Origin: JBIOJM01 sp044450785
GTDB lineage: Bacteria; Planctomycetota; Planctomycetia; Isosphaerales; Isosphaeraceae
Assembly: GCA_044450785.1 (NCBI GenBank)
Contig: JBIOJM010000057.1
Coordinates: forward strand, 1 to 38,888
Reading direction: 5' to 3'
Length of the DNA: 38,888 bases
In this document: positions 17,459 to 29,877 of the stretch, piece after piece
Position numbering within the stretch: the stretch's first letter is position 1
Layout of the letters: every line of letters begins with the position of its first letter
Program-made: the position numbers and the translations under genes
The notes under the pieces: model-generated
The model's database searches: none
What the model was told of the DNA's origin: nothing
The model's input: the letters and a program-made list of their open reading frames with translations, nothing else

Positions 17459-18715
17459 ATGAGACCGACTCGCCGTTCGTTTCTTGGAACCACCCTGGCG
17501 GCAGGCGCCGTCGCCTCGACGGCTCGTCGAGGATCCGCCGCCGAGGGCATCCGCGCGACCTACGCGCGGCTGGATGAGGCCGCGGCCGAGCCGGTCCTTC
17601 GGCTCGATACCTTGGAGAAGCCGGTTCAGATCGCCTCGATGGAGCTGCTCCGCAACCGGCGCAACTTTTTGGTCCGGGTGCGGACGACCGATGGTGCCGA
17701 GGGGATCGGTGTCCCGAACGCGATGCACCTGGTGCATACCTATCCGATCTTCCTCAACCGGGTCGCCCCGTTCTTCCTGGGCAAGGACGCCCGCCAGCTC
17801 GAGCCTCTGCTCTGGGAGCTGTACCGGCACGCGGACAATTACAAGTACCAAGGGCTTGCCTTCTGGGTCTGCGTGGCGGGCGCCGAGTTCGCCGTCCTGG
17901 ACCTGCTCGGCAAGCTGACGGGCAAGCCGCTCGGCGACCTGATCGGCGGCGTCAAACGGCGCGAGATCTCGGTCTATCGAGCGAGCGGCACGCGGGGCAA
18001 CACTCCCGAAGAGGAGGTCGTTGATCTGAAGCGAATCGTCGCGGAGACCGGAGCGAAGGCGCTCAAGTTTCGGCTTGGAGGCCGCATGAGCAAGAACGCC
18101 GACTCCTTACCGGGACGCACCGAGAAGCTGATCCCGCTGGTCCGTGAGGCGTTCGGCAAGGGAATGACCCTCTATGCCGACTCGAACAGTTCGTACGGCG
18201 TTTCCAAAGCGATCGAAGTCGGCCGGCTGATGGAAGAGTACGACTACGCGTTTTACGAGGAGCCGTGCCGGTTCGACCACTTCGAGGACACGAAGGCGGT
18301 CGCCGACGCGCTCCGAATCCCGGTTGCCGGCGGCGAGCAAGAGTTCAGCGAGTACGGCTTCCGCTGGATGATCGCCAACCGCGGCGTCGACATCGTGCAG
18401 CCCGACCTGCACTACCATGGGGGCTTCATTCGGTGCATGAGGGTCGCCCGGATGGCGCACGCCGCCGGTCTGCTCTGCACTCCGCACATGTCGGGCTCGG
18501 GCCTCGGCTACCTCGACGCGGCGCACTTCGCCTCGTGCATTCCGAACCCGGTCCCGTTCACGGAGTTCAAGGGCGACGCCGACATCCCGGTCAGCAGTGA
18601 GACCTCGTCGCTCAAGTGTGAGAACGGCGTGGTCCGCGTGCCTTCCGGCCCTGGGTTCGGGATAACCATCGACCCGACGTACATACGCGCGGCCGTCAAG
18701 GTCACGACGTTTTGA
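17459..18715 (+). CDS. Exported enolase-superfamily enzyme (mandelate racemase/muconate lactonizing type)
   Basis: 418 residues. The N terminus RPTRRSFLG followed by a small-residue stretch is a twin-arginine leader, so the enzyme is probably exported folded. The N-terminal capping domain spans about 40-160 and the TIM-barrel about 170-400. Candidate catalytic and metal residues: a lysine in GAKALKFRLGG (about 203), Asp in YADSNSS (about 240), Glu in YEEPC (about 266), Glu in GGEQEFS (about 291), and later IVQPDLHYHGG and CTPHMSG. The KxR arrangement fits the mandelate racemase subgroup, which abstracts a proton next to a sugar-acid carboxylate. The substrate is unknown. AAGGA lies about 10 bases before the ATG. 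Confidence 0.9.
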   Translation: MRPTRRSFLGTTLAAGAVASTARRGSAAEGIRATYARLDEAAAEPVLRLDTLEKPVQIASMELLRNRRNFLVRVRTTDGAEGIGVPNAMHLVHTYPIFLNRVAPFFLGKDARQLEPLLWELYRHADNYKYQGLAFWVCVAGAEFAVLDLLGKLTGKPLGDLIGGVKRREISVYRASGTRGNTPEEEVVDLKRIVAETGAKALKFRLGGRMSKNADSLPGRTEKLIPLVREAFGKGMTLYADSNSSYGVSKAIEVGRLMEEYDYAFYEEPCRFDHFEDTKAVADALRIPVAGGEQEFSEYGFRWMIANRGVDIVQPDLHYHGGFIRCMRVARMAHAAGLLCTPHMSGSGLGYLDAAHFASCIPNPVPFTEFKGDADIPVSSETSSLKCENGVVRVPSGPGFGITIDPTYIRAAVKVTTF

Positions 18716-18863
18716 ACGCAGGACTGTCCACGACTCCCGTCTCGACCCCCGGAGGTCGTGCGACGGACGACTTGGCGCGGTATGATCGAGCGTGTCGTCA
18801 AGGATTTTGGCGGATGCACCATAGAGAGCACAGCTTGCACCCAAGCCCAGTGGGGACACGGCA

Positions 18864-19922
18864 ATGCTATCACTCGCTGAGGGGATGTCGCCGGCGTTTT
18901 GGCCGCTCGTCATCCTCTCCCTCTGCGCGCAGGCACCAGGCCAAGAGATCCAACCGCGCTCGATCCTCAACGGGCACACGAGCTTCGTCTATTGCGTCGC
19001 CGTCAACCCCAAACTCAAGTCCTTGGCCAGCGGTGCCCGCGATGGCGTCGTCATCTGCTGGGATGTCGGTATGGCGCGACCAAAGTGGACTGCCCAGGCT
19101 CATAAAGACAACGGCAATGGGTACACGCAGGTCTTGTCCGTCGCCTACTCGCCCGACGGCAAGACCCTGGCCAGCGGGGGCTGGGACTGTACCGTCAGGC
19201 TCTGGGACGCGGCGTCCGGCGATCAGAAGCTGACTCTTCCCCATGAGAATCTCGTCTACTCGGTCGCCTTCTCGCCCGACGGCAAGGCCCTGGCCAGCGG
19301 GGAGCATCAGACCGGAGTCATCCACCTTTGGGATGTCGGGACCGGGAAGTCGACCGGGGACCTCGCGGGTGGTAGCGGCTCCGTGCGGTCCGTTGCCTTT
19401 TCGCCCGACGGCAAGGCGCTGGCCAGCGGCGGCTATGTCGTTCGCCAGGATGGGGGCGGGGTGGTACGGCTCTGGGACCTGTCCACACGGACGCTGAAGT
19501 TAGAGATCCCCGCACAGCCCTTAGGGACGGTCGCCCTCTCACCCGACGGGCAGTTGGTGGCGGGCGCGGGGTACAAGAGGAGAGCCGGTGGCCAGAAGAT
19601 CGACGGTCTCGTACGGCTCTGGGACACACGGACGGGCGAGTTGCATCGGACCTGGACGGTCGTCGGGGACGGCCGGACGAGCGTGGGTCCTGTCGCCTTT
19701 TCGCCCGACGGACGGCTACTGGCGGGCGGGGGAATGGTGGGAGAGAGGGCCCGCGAGCGGAAGCCCGGCGAGATCTACCTCTGGAACATCGAAGCGAACC
19801 GATTGGTGTGGAGGAAACCATGTCACGACGACGACGTTACCTGCCTGGCGTTTACGGCCCACGGTAAGACGCTTGTTTCAGGGGGGCGTGACATGGCCGT
19901 AAAGCTGTGGGAGATCCGATAG
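18864..19922 (+). CDS. Secreted WD40-repeat protein, seven blades
   Basis: 352 residues with a hydrophobic N terminus (FWPLVILSLCAQAPGQ) that looks like a signal peptide cut near residue 26. Seven WD40 repeats can be counted, from HTSFVYCVAV to the final VKLWEIR. Each has the VAFSPDGKALASGG/LWD pattern, enough for one complete propeller with nothing left over. WD40 propellers are protein-binding platforms; no enzyme domain is attached. Unlike many planctomycete WD40 proteins, it is not fused to a kinase or cytochrome domain. The DNA of repeats 2-4 is highly similar (CCCGACGGCAAG... recurs), suggesting recent duplication of blades. No strong ribosome site is seen. Confidence 0.88.
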   Translation: MLSLAEGMSPAFWPLVILSLCAQAPGQEIQPRSILNGHTSFVYCVAVNPKLKSLASGARDGVVICWDVGMARPKWTAQAHKDNGNGYTQVLSVAYSPDGKTLASGGWDCTVRLWDAASGDQKLTLPHENLVYSVAFSPDGKALASGEHQTGVIHLWDVGTGKSTGDLAGGSGSVRSVAFSPDGKALASGGYVVRQDGGGVVRLWDLSTRTLKLEIPAQPLGTVALSPDGQLVAGAGYKRRAGGQKIDGLVRLWDTRTGELHRTWTVVGDGRTSVGPVAFSPDGRLLAGGGMVGERARERKPGEIYLWNIEANRLVWRKPCHDDDVTCLAFTAHGKTLVSGGRDMAVKLWEIR

Positions 19923-19949
19923 ATCGTTGGACGGGTGAGGCCGGTGGAT

Positions 19950-20306
19950 TCACTCGCTGGTCTGTGCGCGGAGCCAGCGGCGGATGACCTCGAGGACGTA
20001 CTGCTTTTCCTGATGGGTCAGCGCGTGTCCTTTCGGGATCGCGTGCCACTTCTCCAGGCAGCCTCGGCAGCACGTGGCCGTGGCGTGCTGGGCGACGAAG
20101 ACGGGGTGGTTCCGCATCGGCGTCTGCATGCCGTCGTTCGCCGGCTCCGCCGGCGCGAGCCGCTTGTCGATGAAGTCGCCGCCGTGCTCCATGACGACCT
20201 CGAGTCCCTTACGGGCCAGGTATTCCCGCTCCGCCGCCCGCAGCCGGAATCGCTGGCGAAACCGCGAACGGCCCAACCGCTCAAAGACTTGTTCGAGGTC
20301 TTTCAT
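19950..20306 (-). CDS. DUF4186 domain protein
   Basis: 118 residues matching DUF4186 over nearly the whole length: SRFRQRFRL near the start, GGDFIDKRL, then TPMRNHPVFVAQHATATCCRGCLEKWHAIPKG, with a CCxxC and several His that could bind a metal, and a closing helix. The family is small, widespread and has no assigned function. It converges on the WD40 gene (27-base gap), and the CBM9-like fragment lies 7 bases upstream on the same strand. Confidence 0.88.
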   Translation of the reverse strand: MKDLEQVFERLGRSRFRQRFRLRAAEREYLARKGLEVVMEHGGDFIDKRLAPAEPANDGMQTPMRNHPVFVAQHATATCCRGCLEKWHAIPKGHALTHQEKQYVLEVIRRWLRAQTSE

Positions 20307-20313
20307 GCGTCTT

Positions 20314-20556
20314 CTATTCGGTAAGAGTGACCACGCCGAAACCGGCCGGCGACCAGGCCGGCGAGAGGCCTCCGCCCCAGTTCATCTGGGCGGCCGGACC
20401 GTGGCCGTCGTTATCGTTCAACTGGACGGCGAAGCCAAACTTCCCCCCGAACGCAGGCGAGATCGCCAGCTCGCTCCACGGGATGCGCAGCTCGTAGACG
20501 CACCGTCCTCCCTGCGCTTTGACCGCTATCTCGTAGAGGGAGGAGTCGCGCGCCAT
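20314..20556 (-). pseudogene. Fragment of a CBM9-like sugar-binding domain protein
   Basis: 80 residues that read like the last third of a carbohydrate-binding domain: CVYELRIPWSEL, FGFAVQLNDNDG, QMNWGGGL and a final GFGVVTLTE. Such domains are about 200 residues and normally end larger secreted proteins. Here there is no signal peptide and no upstream domain; the next gene ends 60 bases before this start. In the 5' direction another frame continues briefly (GRMIQIG), so a frameshift plus a deletion probably removed the rest. A short expressed protein cannot be ruled out. Confidence 0.6.
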
Positions 20557-20616
20557 GTGCCCGGCGGGGCGTCCCGATCTGGATCATTCTCCCTGCAACG
20601 ATCATGGCGTTTGCCC

Positions 20617-21660
20617 TCAGTAGCCGGCCTTCTTGTCCACCACGTTCAGCAGCATCTCGCCCGCGGCGAACCGGCGGACGTTTTCCCGGAAGATTTCGTG
20701 TCGTCGCCGCTCGCCGCCCGGGGACTGGCCTGCGGTGTGCGGCGTGATGATCACGTTCCGAGACCAGAGCGGATGCCCCTTGGGCAGCGGTTCCGGGTCG
20801 GTCACATCGAGCCCGGCGGCGGCGACCTGCTTGCTGTCGAGAGCGCTAACCAGAGCGTCGGTATCGACGACTCCGCCCCGTGAGACGTTGATCAGGATGA
20901 CTCCGGGCTTCATCATCCTGAACTCTTTCGTGCCGATCATTTTCCTCGACGCTTTGGTCAACGGGACGGCGCTGGCGACCACGTTGGCTCGAGGCAGCAA
21001 CGAGTGGAATTGGTCGGGCTTGTGCAGCTCGTCGACGAACAGCGGCCGCTCCCATACCTTCGGGTCAGTCGCCAGGACCCGCATGCCGAAGGCCGCGGCG
21101 CGGCGGGCGATCTCGCAGCCGATGCCCCCCAGCCCGATCACCAGAAGCGTCTTCCCCATCAGCTCGTCGAGGACGACGCCAGGCTGTCTCGATGACCATT
21201 CCTGGCTCGGTTGGCTGCGGACGAAGTGAGTCAGGCCGCGGGTGAACGCAAGCAGGTAGGCGAGGGCCTGGTCGGCGATCTCGGGGCCGTAGGCCCGTTG
21301 CATGTTGGTCAGGACGATGTCACTTTCGACCAGCTCGGGAATCTCGATCAGGTGCTCGACCCCGGCACTGGGCTGCTGGACCCACTTGAGGGACTTGCCC
21401 GCGCGGAGGACTCGCCGGCTGATGAAGCCGTAGCAGGCGTCGGCGCCGGCGGCGTGCTCGGCCGCCTCGTCCTCGCTCCGGCACTGGACCAGCTCGACTC
21501 CCGGCGCCGCCGACTCGAGCTCCGCGAGCTCGGCCGGTGGCGTTGCCGGGATAATGACCTTGACCCCCTTTGCCGATCGGGCGGTTGCAGTGGCTGCGGC
21601 GGTCACGTTGGTCAAGGTCGCTGCGGCCGCCGAGGCGGCGAGGAAATTGCGACGGTTCAT
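20617..21660 (-). CDS. Exported D-2-hydroxyacid dehydrogenase
   Basis: 347 residues. The N terminus NRRNFLAASAAAATLTN is a twin-arginine-like leader, unusual for this normally cytoplasmic NAD enzyme. The NAD-binding Rossmann motif GLGGIGCEIA is near residue 176, with an acidic ATDP after the second strand. The catalytic trio is visible: Arg in NVSRGG (about 263), Glu in DPEPLPKGHPLW (about 292) and His in ITPHTAG (about 310). It should interconvert a 2-oxoacid and a D-2-hydroxyacid with NAD(H). Export before cofactor-free folding would be a problem, which is a reason to expect Tat transport. It precedes the CBM9 fragment on the same strand. Confidence 0.9.
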   Translation of the reverse strand: MNRRNFLAASAAAATLTNVTAAATATARSAKGVKVIIPATPPAELAELESAAPGVELVQCRSEDEAAEHAAGADACYGFISRRVLRAGKSLKWVQQPSAGVEHLIEIPELVESDIVLTNMQRAYGPEIADQALAYLLAFTRGLTHFVRSQPSQEWSSRQPGVVLDELMGKTLLVIGLGGIGCEIARRAAAFGMRVLATDPKVWERPLFVDELHKPDQFHSLLPRANVVASAVPLTKASRKMIGTKEFRMMKPGVILINVSRGGVVDTDALVSALDSKQVAAAGLDVTDPEPLPKGHPLWSRNVIITPHTAGQSPGGERRRHEIFRENVRRFAAGEMLLNVVDKKAGY

Positions 21661-21850
21661 GGCGGTCAGTCTCCGAATGCCAGGGTTGGGTTCGCAGAGG
21701 GCTCGTCCTATTCATCGAACGGGCGACCGGTCCGCGGTGAGGTGTCGTGCTCGACCTCGCGTTCGCTGCCCGCTGAGTGCGTCGCCCGATGATGACGCAA
21801 ATCTAACTCCCGATGTCTTCGTTCCAGAGGTCCGGTTGGGTCGCGATGAA

Positions 21851-23134
21851 CTACTCATGATCGTGGCCTGGCGATTCCAGGATCAATAACGCATCCTCCC
21901 ATCCCTCGGGCGTCGAGAACTCCCTCACACCGGTGCTCGGCAACGAACCGATCTTGACCGAGCGACCACTCTTCGGGTCGATCCAGAGGGCAGCGGCGGT
22001 TTCTCCCCCGCCAAACTTACTCATGTTGATCGAGAAAGTGGCCTTGGTCCCCAGATAGGCCATGACCCAGAGTCCATCCTTGTGTCGCGCCGCCAGGTTG
22101 AGCACATCACCACCGGTCTTCCCGCCCCTGGCAAAGACGGTTTGATCGGGAACCGCGTACCACCACTGCTTTCGTCCCAGGAACGATTCCTTGAGGATCC
22201 TCATCTGGACGGCGCCGGGGGCATCCAGCGCCTTCTTCCAGGTGGGAAGCACCCGCCAGCTTGCATTGTGCCCATAGGTGAAATGCCCTCCACACAGGTA
22301 CGAATAGTAGGCTTGCCTGCGGACCCAGAGGGGAGTGACATCGAAGCCGTATTCAGAACCCGCTTCATAGGCCCCCTCGGCCATCAAGACGGGCTTCACC
22401 GGCTTCAGGGAATAGTCCTTCGTCACCATGGGGTAAATCAAGCTGACGCTTTTCCATGTCTGCATCGAGTCGAAATCGAGCCACTTCTCCTCGTGAGCGA
22501 AGCTGGAGGAAAAGGGCGCGGGGTCCGGCTTGAAGGTGACGAGGTGTGAACCGCCGTCCCCTTCGCGAAGCCCCGCGGCAAGCTCCCTGAGTACGGCGAG
22601 GAACTCGGGCTTCGCCTCGGGCGTCATCGACCAGACGATCGTGGGCACGTCCTTGTAGCGCTCCGCCAGCCATTTTGCCCATCGCCGGGCGTTCTTCACC
22701 GTGATGAGCTTGCGCCAGCGTTGATGGTAAAGGGTCAGCGAGATGACCACGTTGTTCTCGCGGGCACTCTGGACAACGGAATCGACGTTCTTGAAGTACG
22801 CCTCGTTCGGGGTCAGGGGATCGACGCTCGCCCAGGGCTTCTGGCCGTCGACGTTGGGCCGGGTGCCGTCACCCACACCGAGAAGCATGGCCTGGACGAA
22901 AGCAAATCCCTTGCTCTTGACGTTTTGAAGGATCGTCCTGGCTTCCTCCGGGGTGTTGTCCCGGAAGATTTGCCACTGAGTCGTTCCCATCCAGAAGACC
23001 GGATCGCCCTTCTGGTCGATGAAGTACCTCCCGTTCTGGCTCACCTTGAGCGGGTAGGCCGCCTCACCGGCCGATCCAGGCGCCGGCAGCATGAGCACGC
23101 CGGTCGCCAGAACGATCATCATCGTGTTGCGCAT
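21851..23134 (-). CDS. Secreted DUF4038 glycoside-hydrolase-like protein
   Basis: 427 residues with a signal peptide (MIVLATGVLMLPAPGSAGEA, cut near 23). The body is a DUF4038 TIM-barrel (about 27-330): GRYFIDQKGDPVFWMGTTQW near the start, then TILQNVKSKGFAFVQAM. A PF12904-like C-terminal domain ends the protein (about 335-420: LNLAARHKDGLWVMAYLG). DUF4038 proteins include GH140-type apiosidases and other plant-polysaccharide enzymes, so a role in pectin or glycan use is plausible. Acidic candidates are in WSMTPEAKPE and LMAEGAYE. AAGGA lies about 8 bases before the ATG. Confidence 0.87.
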   Translation of the reverse strand: MRNTMMIVLATGVLMLPAPGSAGEAAYPLKVSQNGRYFIDQKGDPVFWMGTTQWQIFRDNTPEEARTILQNVKSKGFAFVQAMLLGVGDGTRPNVDGQKPWASVDPLTPNEAYFKNVDSVVQSARENNVVISLTLYHQRWRKLITVKNARRWAKWLAERYKDVPTIVWSMTPEAKPEFLAVLRELAAGLREGDGGSHLVTFKPDPAPFSSSFAHEEKWLDFDSMQTWKSVSLIYPMVTKDYSLKPVKPVLMAEGAYEAGSEYGFDVTPLWVRRQAYYSYLCGGHFTYGHNASWRVLPTWKKALDAPGAVQMRILKESFLGRKQWWYAVPDQTVFARGGKTGGDVLNLAARHKDGLWVMAYLGTKATFSINMSKFGGGETAAALWIDPKSGRSVKIGSLPSTGVREFSTPEGWEDALLILESPGHDHE

Positions 23135-23845
23135 CGTATTCAGTCCTTAAGGAGATTTCGAGTGAAGGCCATTCCACACCGCCGCCAAGCCGCCGACAAG
23201 AGGAAAAACCGACGGCGCTTCGATCGCCCCGTCACGGCGCCCTTGCCAATGAAGCTGGGATCCGGATGTCCCGGTCCGCCACGGAGCCGTGAGCCACAAG
23301 GCAGATGGGAGGCGACGATGAAACGAATCCATTCGTGAAGGCGCGGGGCAAAGTGGTCCCTGCGATCTTCGTCCGTACCATTGTCAGGAGCGGCCAGCTC
23401 AGAATGTCGGGCCAAAACCTCGCTTGTTCAAGGGTTAGACAACGAAGTTTTTTGACATAGTCTGATCGTAGTCCTAGATTAGTCAAAGAACGCTCCCACC
23501 GCCTGAAGGCGGGGGCTTCGCTGTAACGGATTGAAGTCCTGTTCCTGAACCAGGCTCGAAGGAGTCACACCAGAGCGCCAGGTCCACCTCTGCTGTAACC
23601 TCCGCTCTACGAACCGGCTCCGGTGCGAGCCGTCGGTCCCACCACTGATCCGGTGCCAGATCATCGCGTGCCGCGACGCCCGCTCCGCCGTGGTGTTTGT
23701 CGGATCTGGCGTTGCCTGACGGAGGGTGCGGATTGTCCAAGGGCCGACGATGATGCCTGGACCTTCCAGCATGCCATTGAGCGGCCGGCCTGGCACTTGT
23801 ATTCGGCCTGCCCGCGGGCAGGCACTCAGACGTCGAGGACGGGCC
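23135..23845. other. 711-bp intergenic region
   Basis: Apart from the IS200/IS605-like right end (23483-23640), I find no gene here. Several open frames on both strands lack ribosome sites and recognisable motifs. A mini-ORF at 23318 (MKRIHS) with GGGAGG before it is too short to support. The first 200 bases should contain the promoter of the DUF4038 gene, but no convincing box was found. Confidence 0.5.
23483..23640 (-). mobile_element. Likely right-end remnant of an IS200/IS605-type element (TnpB omega-RNA region)
   Basis: Read on the minus strand the segment ends in AGCGAAGCCCCCGCCTTCAG then GCGGTGGGAGCG TTCTTTGAC, with a subterminal hairpin CCGCC (23499-23503)/GGCGG (23508-23512). This matches what I remember of right ends of IS605/IS1341 elements, where the 3' end of tnpB and the omega-RNA overlap. 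No tnpB catalytic part (no DED motifs) or tnpA is found nearby, so this would be a solo end. Its outer boundary is uncertain. Confidence 0.45.
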
Positions 23846-27847
<4,002 letters not shown>

Positions 27848-27882
27848 ATTCTGGTTCCTCCCTCGGATGAGGCGCAACCGTG

Positions 27883-29139
27883 ATGAGCAGCATCAAGACC
27901 GAGCCCGCGAGCAGACAGACCCACCGTCTTCGAGAAGGCGAATCGATTTCGAAGACCGACGCTCCCCGGACATCGGGTCCCGGCGATGGCGCCCCCGACG
28001 AGCCGCCGCGGCCATTCGATGGGGCCACGATCATGATCGTCGACGACGAGCCGACGACCATCCGCGTGGTCCAGCGCTACCTCATGGACGAGGGCCACAT
28101 GCGCTTCGTCACGACCTCCGACCCTGGGCAAGCGATGTCGATGGTCACGTGGGAGCGGCCCGACCTTCTGTTGCTGGATATCATGATGCCGCTCGTCAAC
28201 GGGCTGGAGATCCTCGAGGCGATTCGCAAAGACCCCGAGGTCGCATCCACCCCGGTGATCATCCTCACGGCCGGGACGGACCGGGCGACGCGGCTGGAGG
28301 CGCTGCGACGTGGAGCGACCGACTTTCTGCAAAAGCCGGTCGACCCCAGCGAACTGGCCGTCCGCGTCCGCAACAACCTGATGGTCAAAGCCCATCAAGA
28401 CCACCTGAAGGACCATTCCCGCACGCTTGAAGCCGCCGTGCGTGCCAGGACCGCCGAACTGGAGAACTCCCGCCGCGACATCATCCGCTGCCTGGCTCGC
28501 GCCGCCGAGTTCCGCGACGATGATACCGGCCGCCATGTCCTCCGCGTCGGCCAGTACGCCAGGCTCATCGGTGCCGAACTGGGGTTCGACGAGGTCGACC
28601 TCGACATCTTGGAGCAGGCCGCCCAACTGCACGACGTCGGTAAGATCGGCATCCCCGACGAGATCCTGTTGAAGCCCGCCCGGCTCGCGCCCGAGGAGTT
28701 CGAGCAAATGAGCTGGCACTGCAACTATGGAAAGCGGATCCTCGAAACGAACGGATTACTGGCGCAGGAGCACGTCGAGATCGGCGCCACAATCCTCGAT
28801 TCGGGCAATTCCCCGGTGTTGAAAATGGCGACCAGCATCGCCCTGACCCATCACGAGCGGTGGGACGGCACCGGCTACCCGTTGGGTCTGGCCGGGGAGG
28901 ACATCCCGTTGGAAGGCCGGATCACGGCTGTTGCCGACGTCTTTGACGCCCTTTGCAGCAAACGCCCCTACAAGTCGGCGTTCCCGCTGGAGAATTGCTT
29001 CAAGATCCTGGAGGATGGGCGTTCCAGCCACTTCGATCCCAGCGTCCTCGATGCCTTTCTCAGACGCCGAGAGGAAGTCGTGCAGGTCCAAATCGTCTAC
29101 GCCGACGTCGATCGATTCCGAGCGTGTGAATTGCGTTGA
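27883..29139 (+). CDS. Response regulator with HD-GYP phosphodiesterase domain (RpfG-like)
   Basis: 418 residues from ATG 27883; a GTG directly before it at 27880 has the better-spaced GAGG. A disordered N terminus leads to a REC domain (about 48-165) with DDEP, phospho-acceptor Asp near 99 in LLDIMMP, and KPVD. A short coiled coil follows, then an HD-GYP domain (about 200-400) with LHDVGKIGIPD and the full HHERWDGTGYP motif, so an active cyclic-di-GMP hydrolase is predicted. It follows the hybrid kinase by 35 bases and is its natural phosphorelay target. It ends tail-to-tail with the gas vesicle locus, so it is not part of that operon; a regulatory tie to buoyancy is conjecture. Confidence 0.94.
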   Translation: MSSIKTEPASRQTHRLREGESISKTDAPRTSGPGDGAPDEPPRPFDGATIMIVDDEPTTIRVVQRYLMDEGHMRFVTTSDPGQAMSMVTWERPDLLLLDIMMPLVNGLEILEAIRKDPEVASTPVIILTAGTDRATRLEALRRGATDFLQKPVDPSELAVRVRNNLMVKAHQDHLKDHSRTLEAAVRARTAELENSRRDIIRCLARAAEFRDDDTGRHVLRVGQYARLIGAELGFDEVDLDILEQAAQLHDVGKIGIPDEILLKPARLAPEEFEQMSWHCNYGKRILETNGLLAQEHVEIGATILDSGNSPVLKMATSIALTHHERWDGTGYPLGLAGEDIPLEGRITAVADVFDALCSKRPYKSAFPLENCFKILEDGRSSHFDPSVLDAFLRRREEVVQVQIVYADVDRFRACELR

Positions 29140-29467
29140 TGACTCCCTGGAGCGGGCCCCCAGGCACGGCGGCGTTCACCGCAACATCTAAGCGATGGTC
29201 GTCGTGCCGGACGGCAGGGGGCCAGCCAATTCCCGATAACCGCTCGCGCAATCAGGTAGCCATCGAAGAATCGGTGCGATTTGGAATGAACATCCGGCCG
29301 AGTCGTTCCGGGCTCGTTGCATCAATAGCGGTCGCGCCCCACAGGAACCGGGCGAAGCGCCGCTGGCGCTGACTGGCATACCACGCCCTCCTCTCACGGT
29401 CCTTCGTGCGCCTCGACCTCGTCCCGTCCACGGTAGCGATCCTCCCCCACAGCCAATGAAGAACCAG
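29140..29467. other. Tail-to-tail gap between HD-GYP gene and gvp locus
   Basis: 328 bases between convergent units. It holds one candidate small minus-strand gene (29252-29431). No strong stem with a U-run was found, although a terminator for one or both units would be expected here. Confidence 0.5.
29252..29431 (-). CDS. Possible 59-residue basic protein at the end of the gvp operon
   Basis: GTG start at 29431 with GGGGGAGG about 9 bases upstream, 59 codons, TGA at 29252. About three quarters of third positions are G or C, like the neighbouring real genes. The product is basic at the N terminus (RSRRTKDRERRAW, then SQRQRRFARFLWG) and ends with ERLGRMFIPNRTDSSMAT. I recognise no family. It starts 36 bases after the gvpJ stop on the same strand, so it could be the last gene of the gas vesicle operon. 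It may also be chance or a decayed gene. Confidence 0.3.
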   Translation of the reverse strand: MDGTRSRRTKDRERRAWYASQRQRRFARFLWGATAIDATSPERLGRMFIPNRTDSSMAT

Positions 29468-29857
29468 CTAATAATCTGAAGAGACAGGAGAATTGGCGGG
29501 AGGAGAACAGACCTGGGATGTTGACGATGGAGTGGCGGAGATGAGCTCGGGGGAGGTGTGAGCCTCGAGGCGCTCGAGTCGTTGTTTGAGCTCGGTGAGC
29601 TCCGCTTGGGCTGTTGTGGTCCCGACCTTGGACTGGAAGTCGGGATTCGTCGTCCACCAGTCCATGCCCATCTCGCGGGCTTTCTCGACCGACGCCACGA
29701 CCAGACGAATCTGGATCGTGAGCAGCTCGATGTCGACAAGCTTGATCTTGATATCGCCGGCGATGACCAGGCCCTTGTCGAGTACGCGCTCGAGCACGTC
29801 GGCGAGGGTCGCGCTGTGAATGGAGTGGGCCGCGCCGTGGTGCGTTTGAATCGACAT
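29468..29857 (-). CDS. gvpJ: Gas vesicle minor structural protein GvpJ
   Basis: 129 residues. Residues 16-68 carry the GvpA-fold: TLADVLERVLDKGLVIAG, then DIKIKLVDIELLTIQIRL, then VVASVEKAREMGMDWW, which is the pattern of GvpJ rather than GvpA. The tail beyond residue 70 has a short coiled part (AELTELKQRLERLEAH) and a Ser/Pro-rich end. GvpJ is a minor shell component thought to help start or shape the vesicle tip. AAAGGAAG precedes the ATG, and the zinc-finger gene ends 20 bases upstream, so they are co-transcribed. Confidence 0.93.
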   Translation of the reverse strand: MSIQTHHGAAHSIHSATLADVLERVLDKGLVIAGDIKIKLVDIELLTIQIRLVVASVEKAREMGMDWWTTNPDFQSKVGTTTAQAELTELKQRLERLEAHTSPELISATPSSTSQVCSPPANSPVSSDY

Positions 29858-29877
29858 GGCGACTTCCTTTCAGGGAG

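Noticed and set aside
23318..23340. Mini-ORF MKRIHS with GGGAGG before it
   Set aside because: Six codons only, no link to a downstream gene on that strand, and nothing to support expression.
29140..29467. Transposase remnant in the gap after the HD-GYP gene
   Set aside because: One frame has a QRQRRFARFL stretch that loosely recalls transposase N termini, but the match is too short and no terminal repeats are seen.
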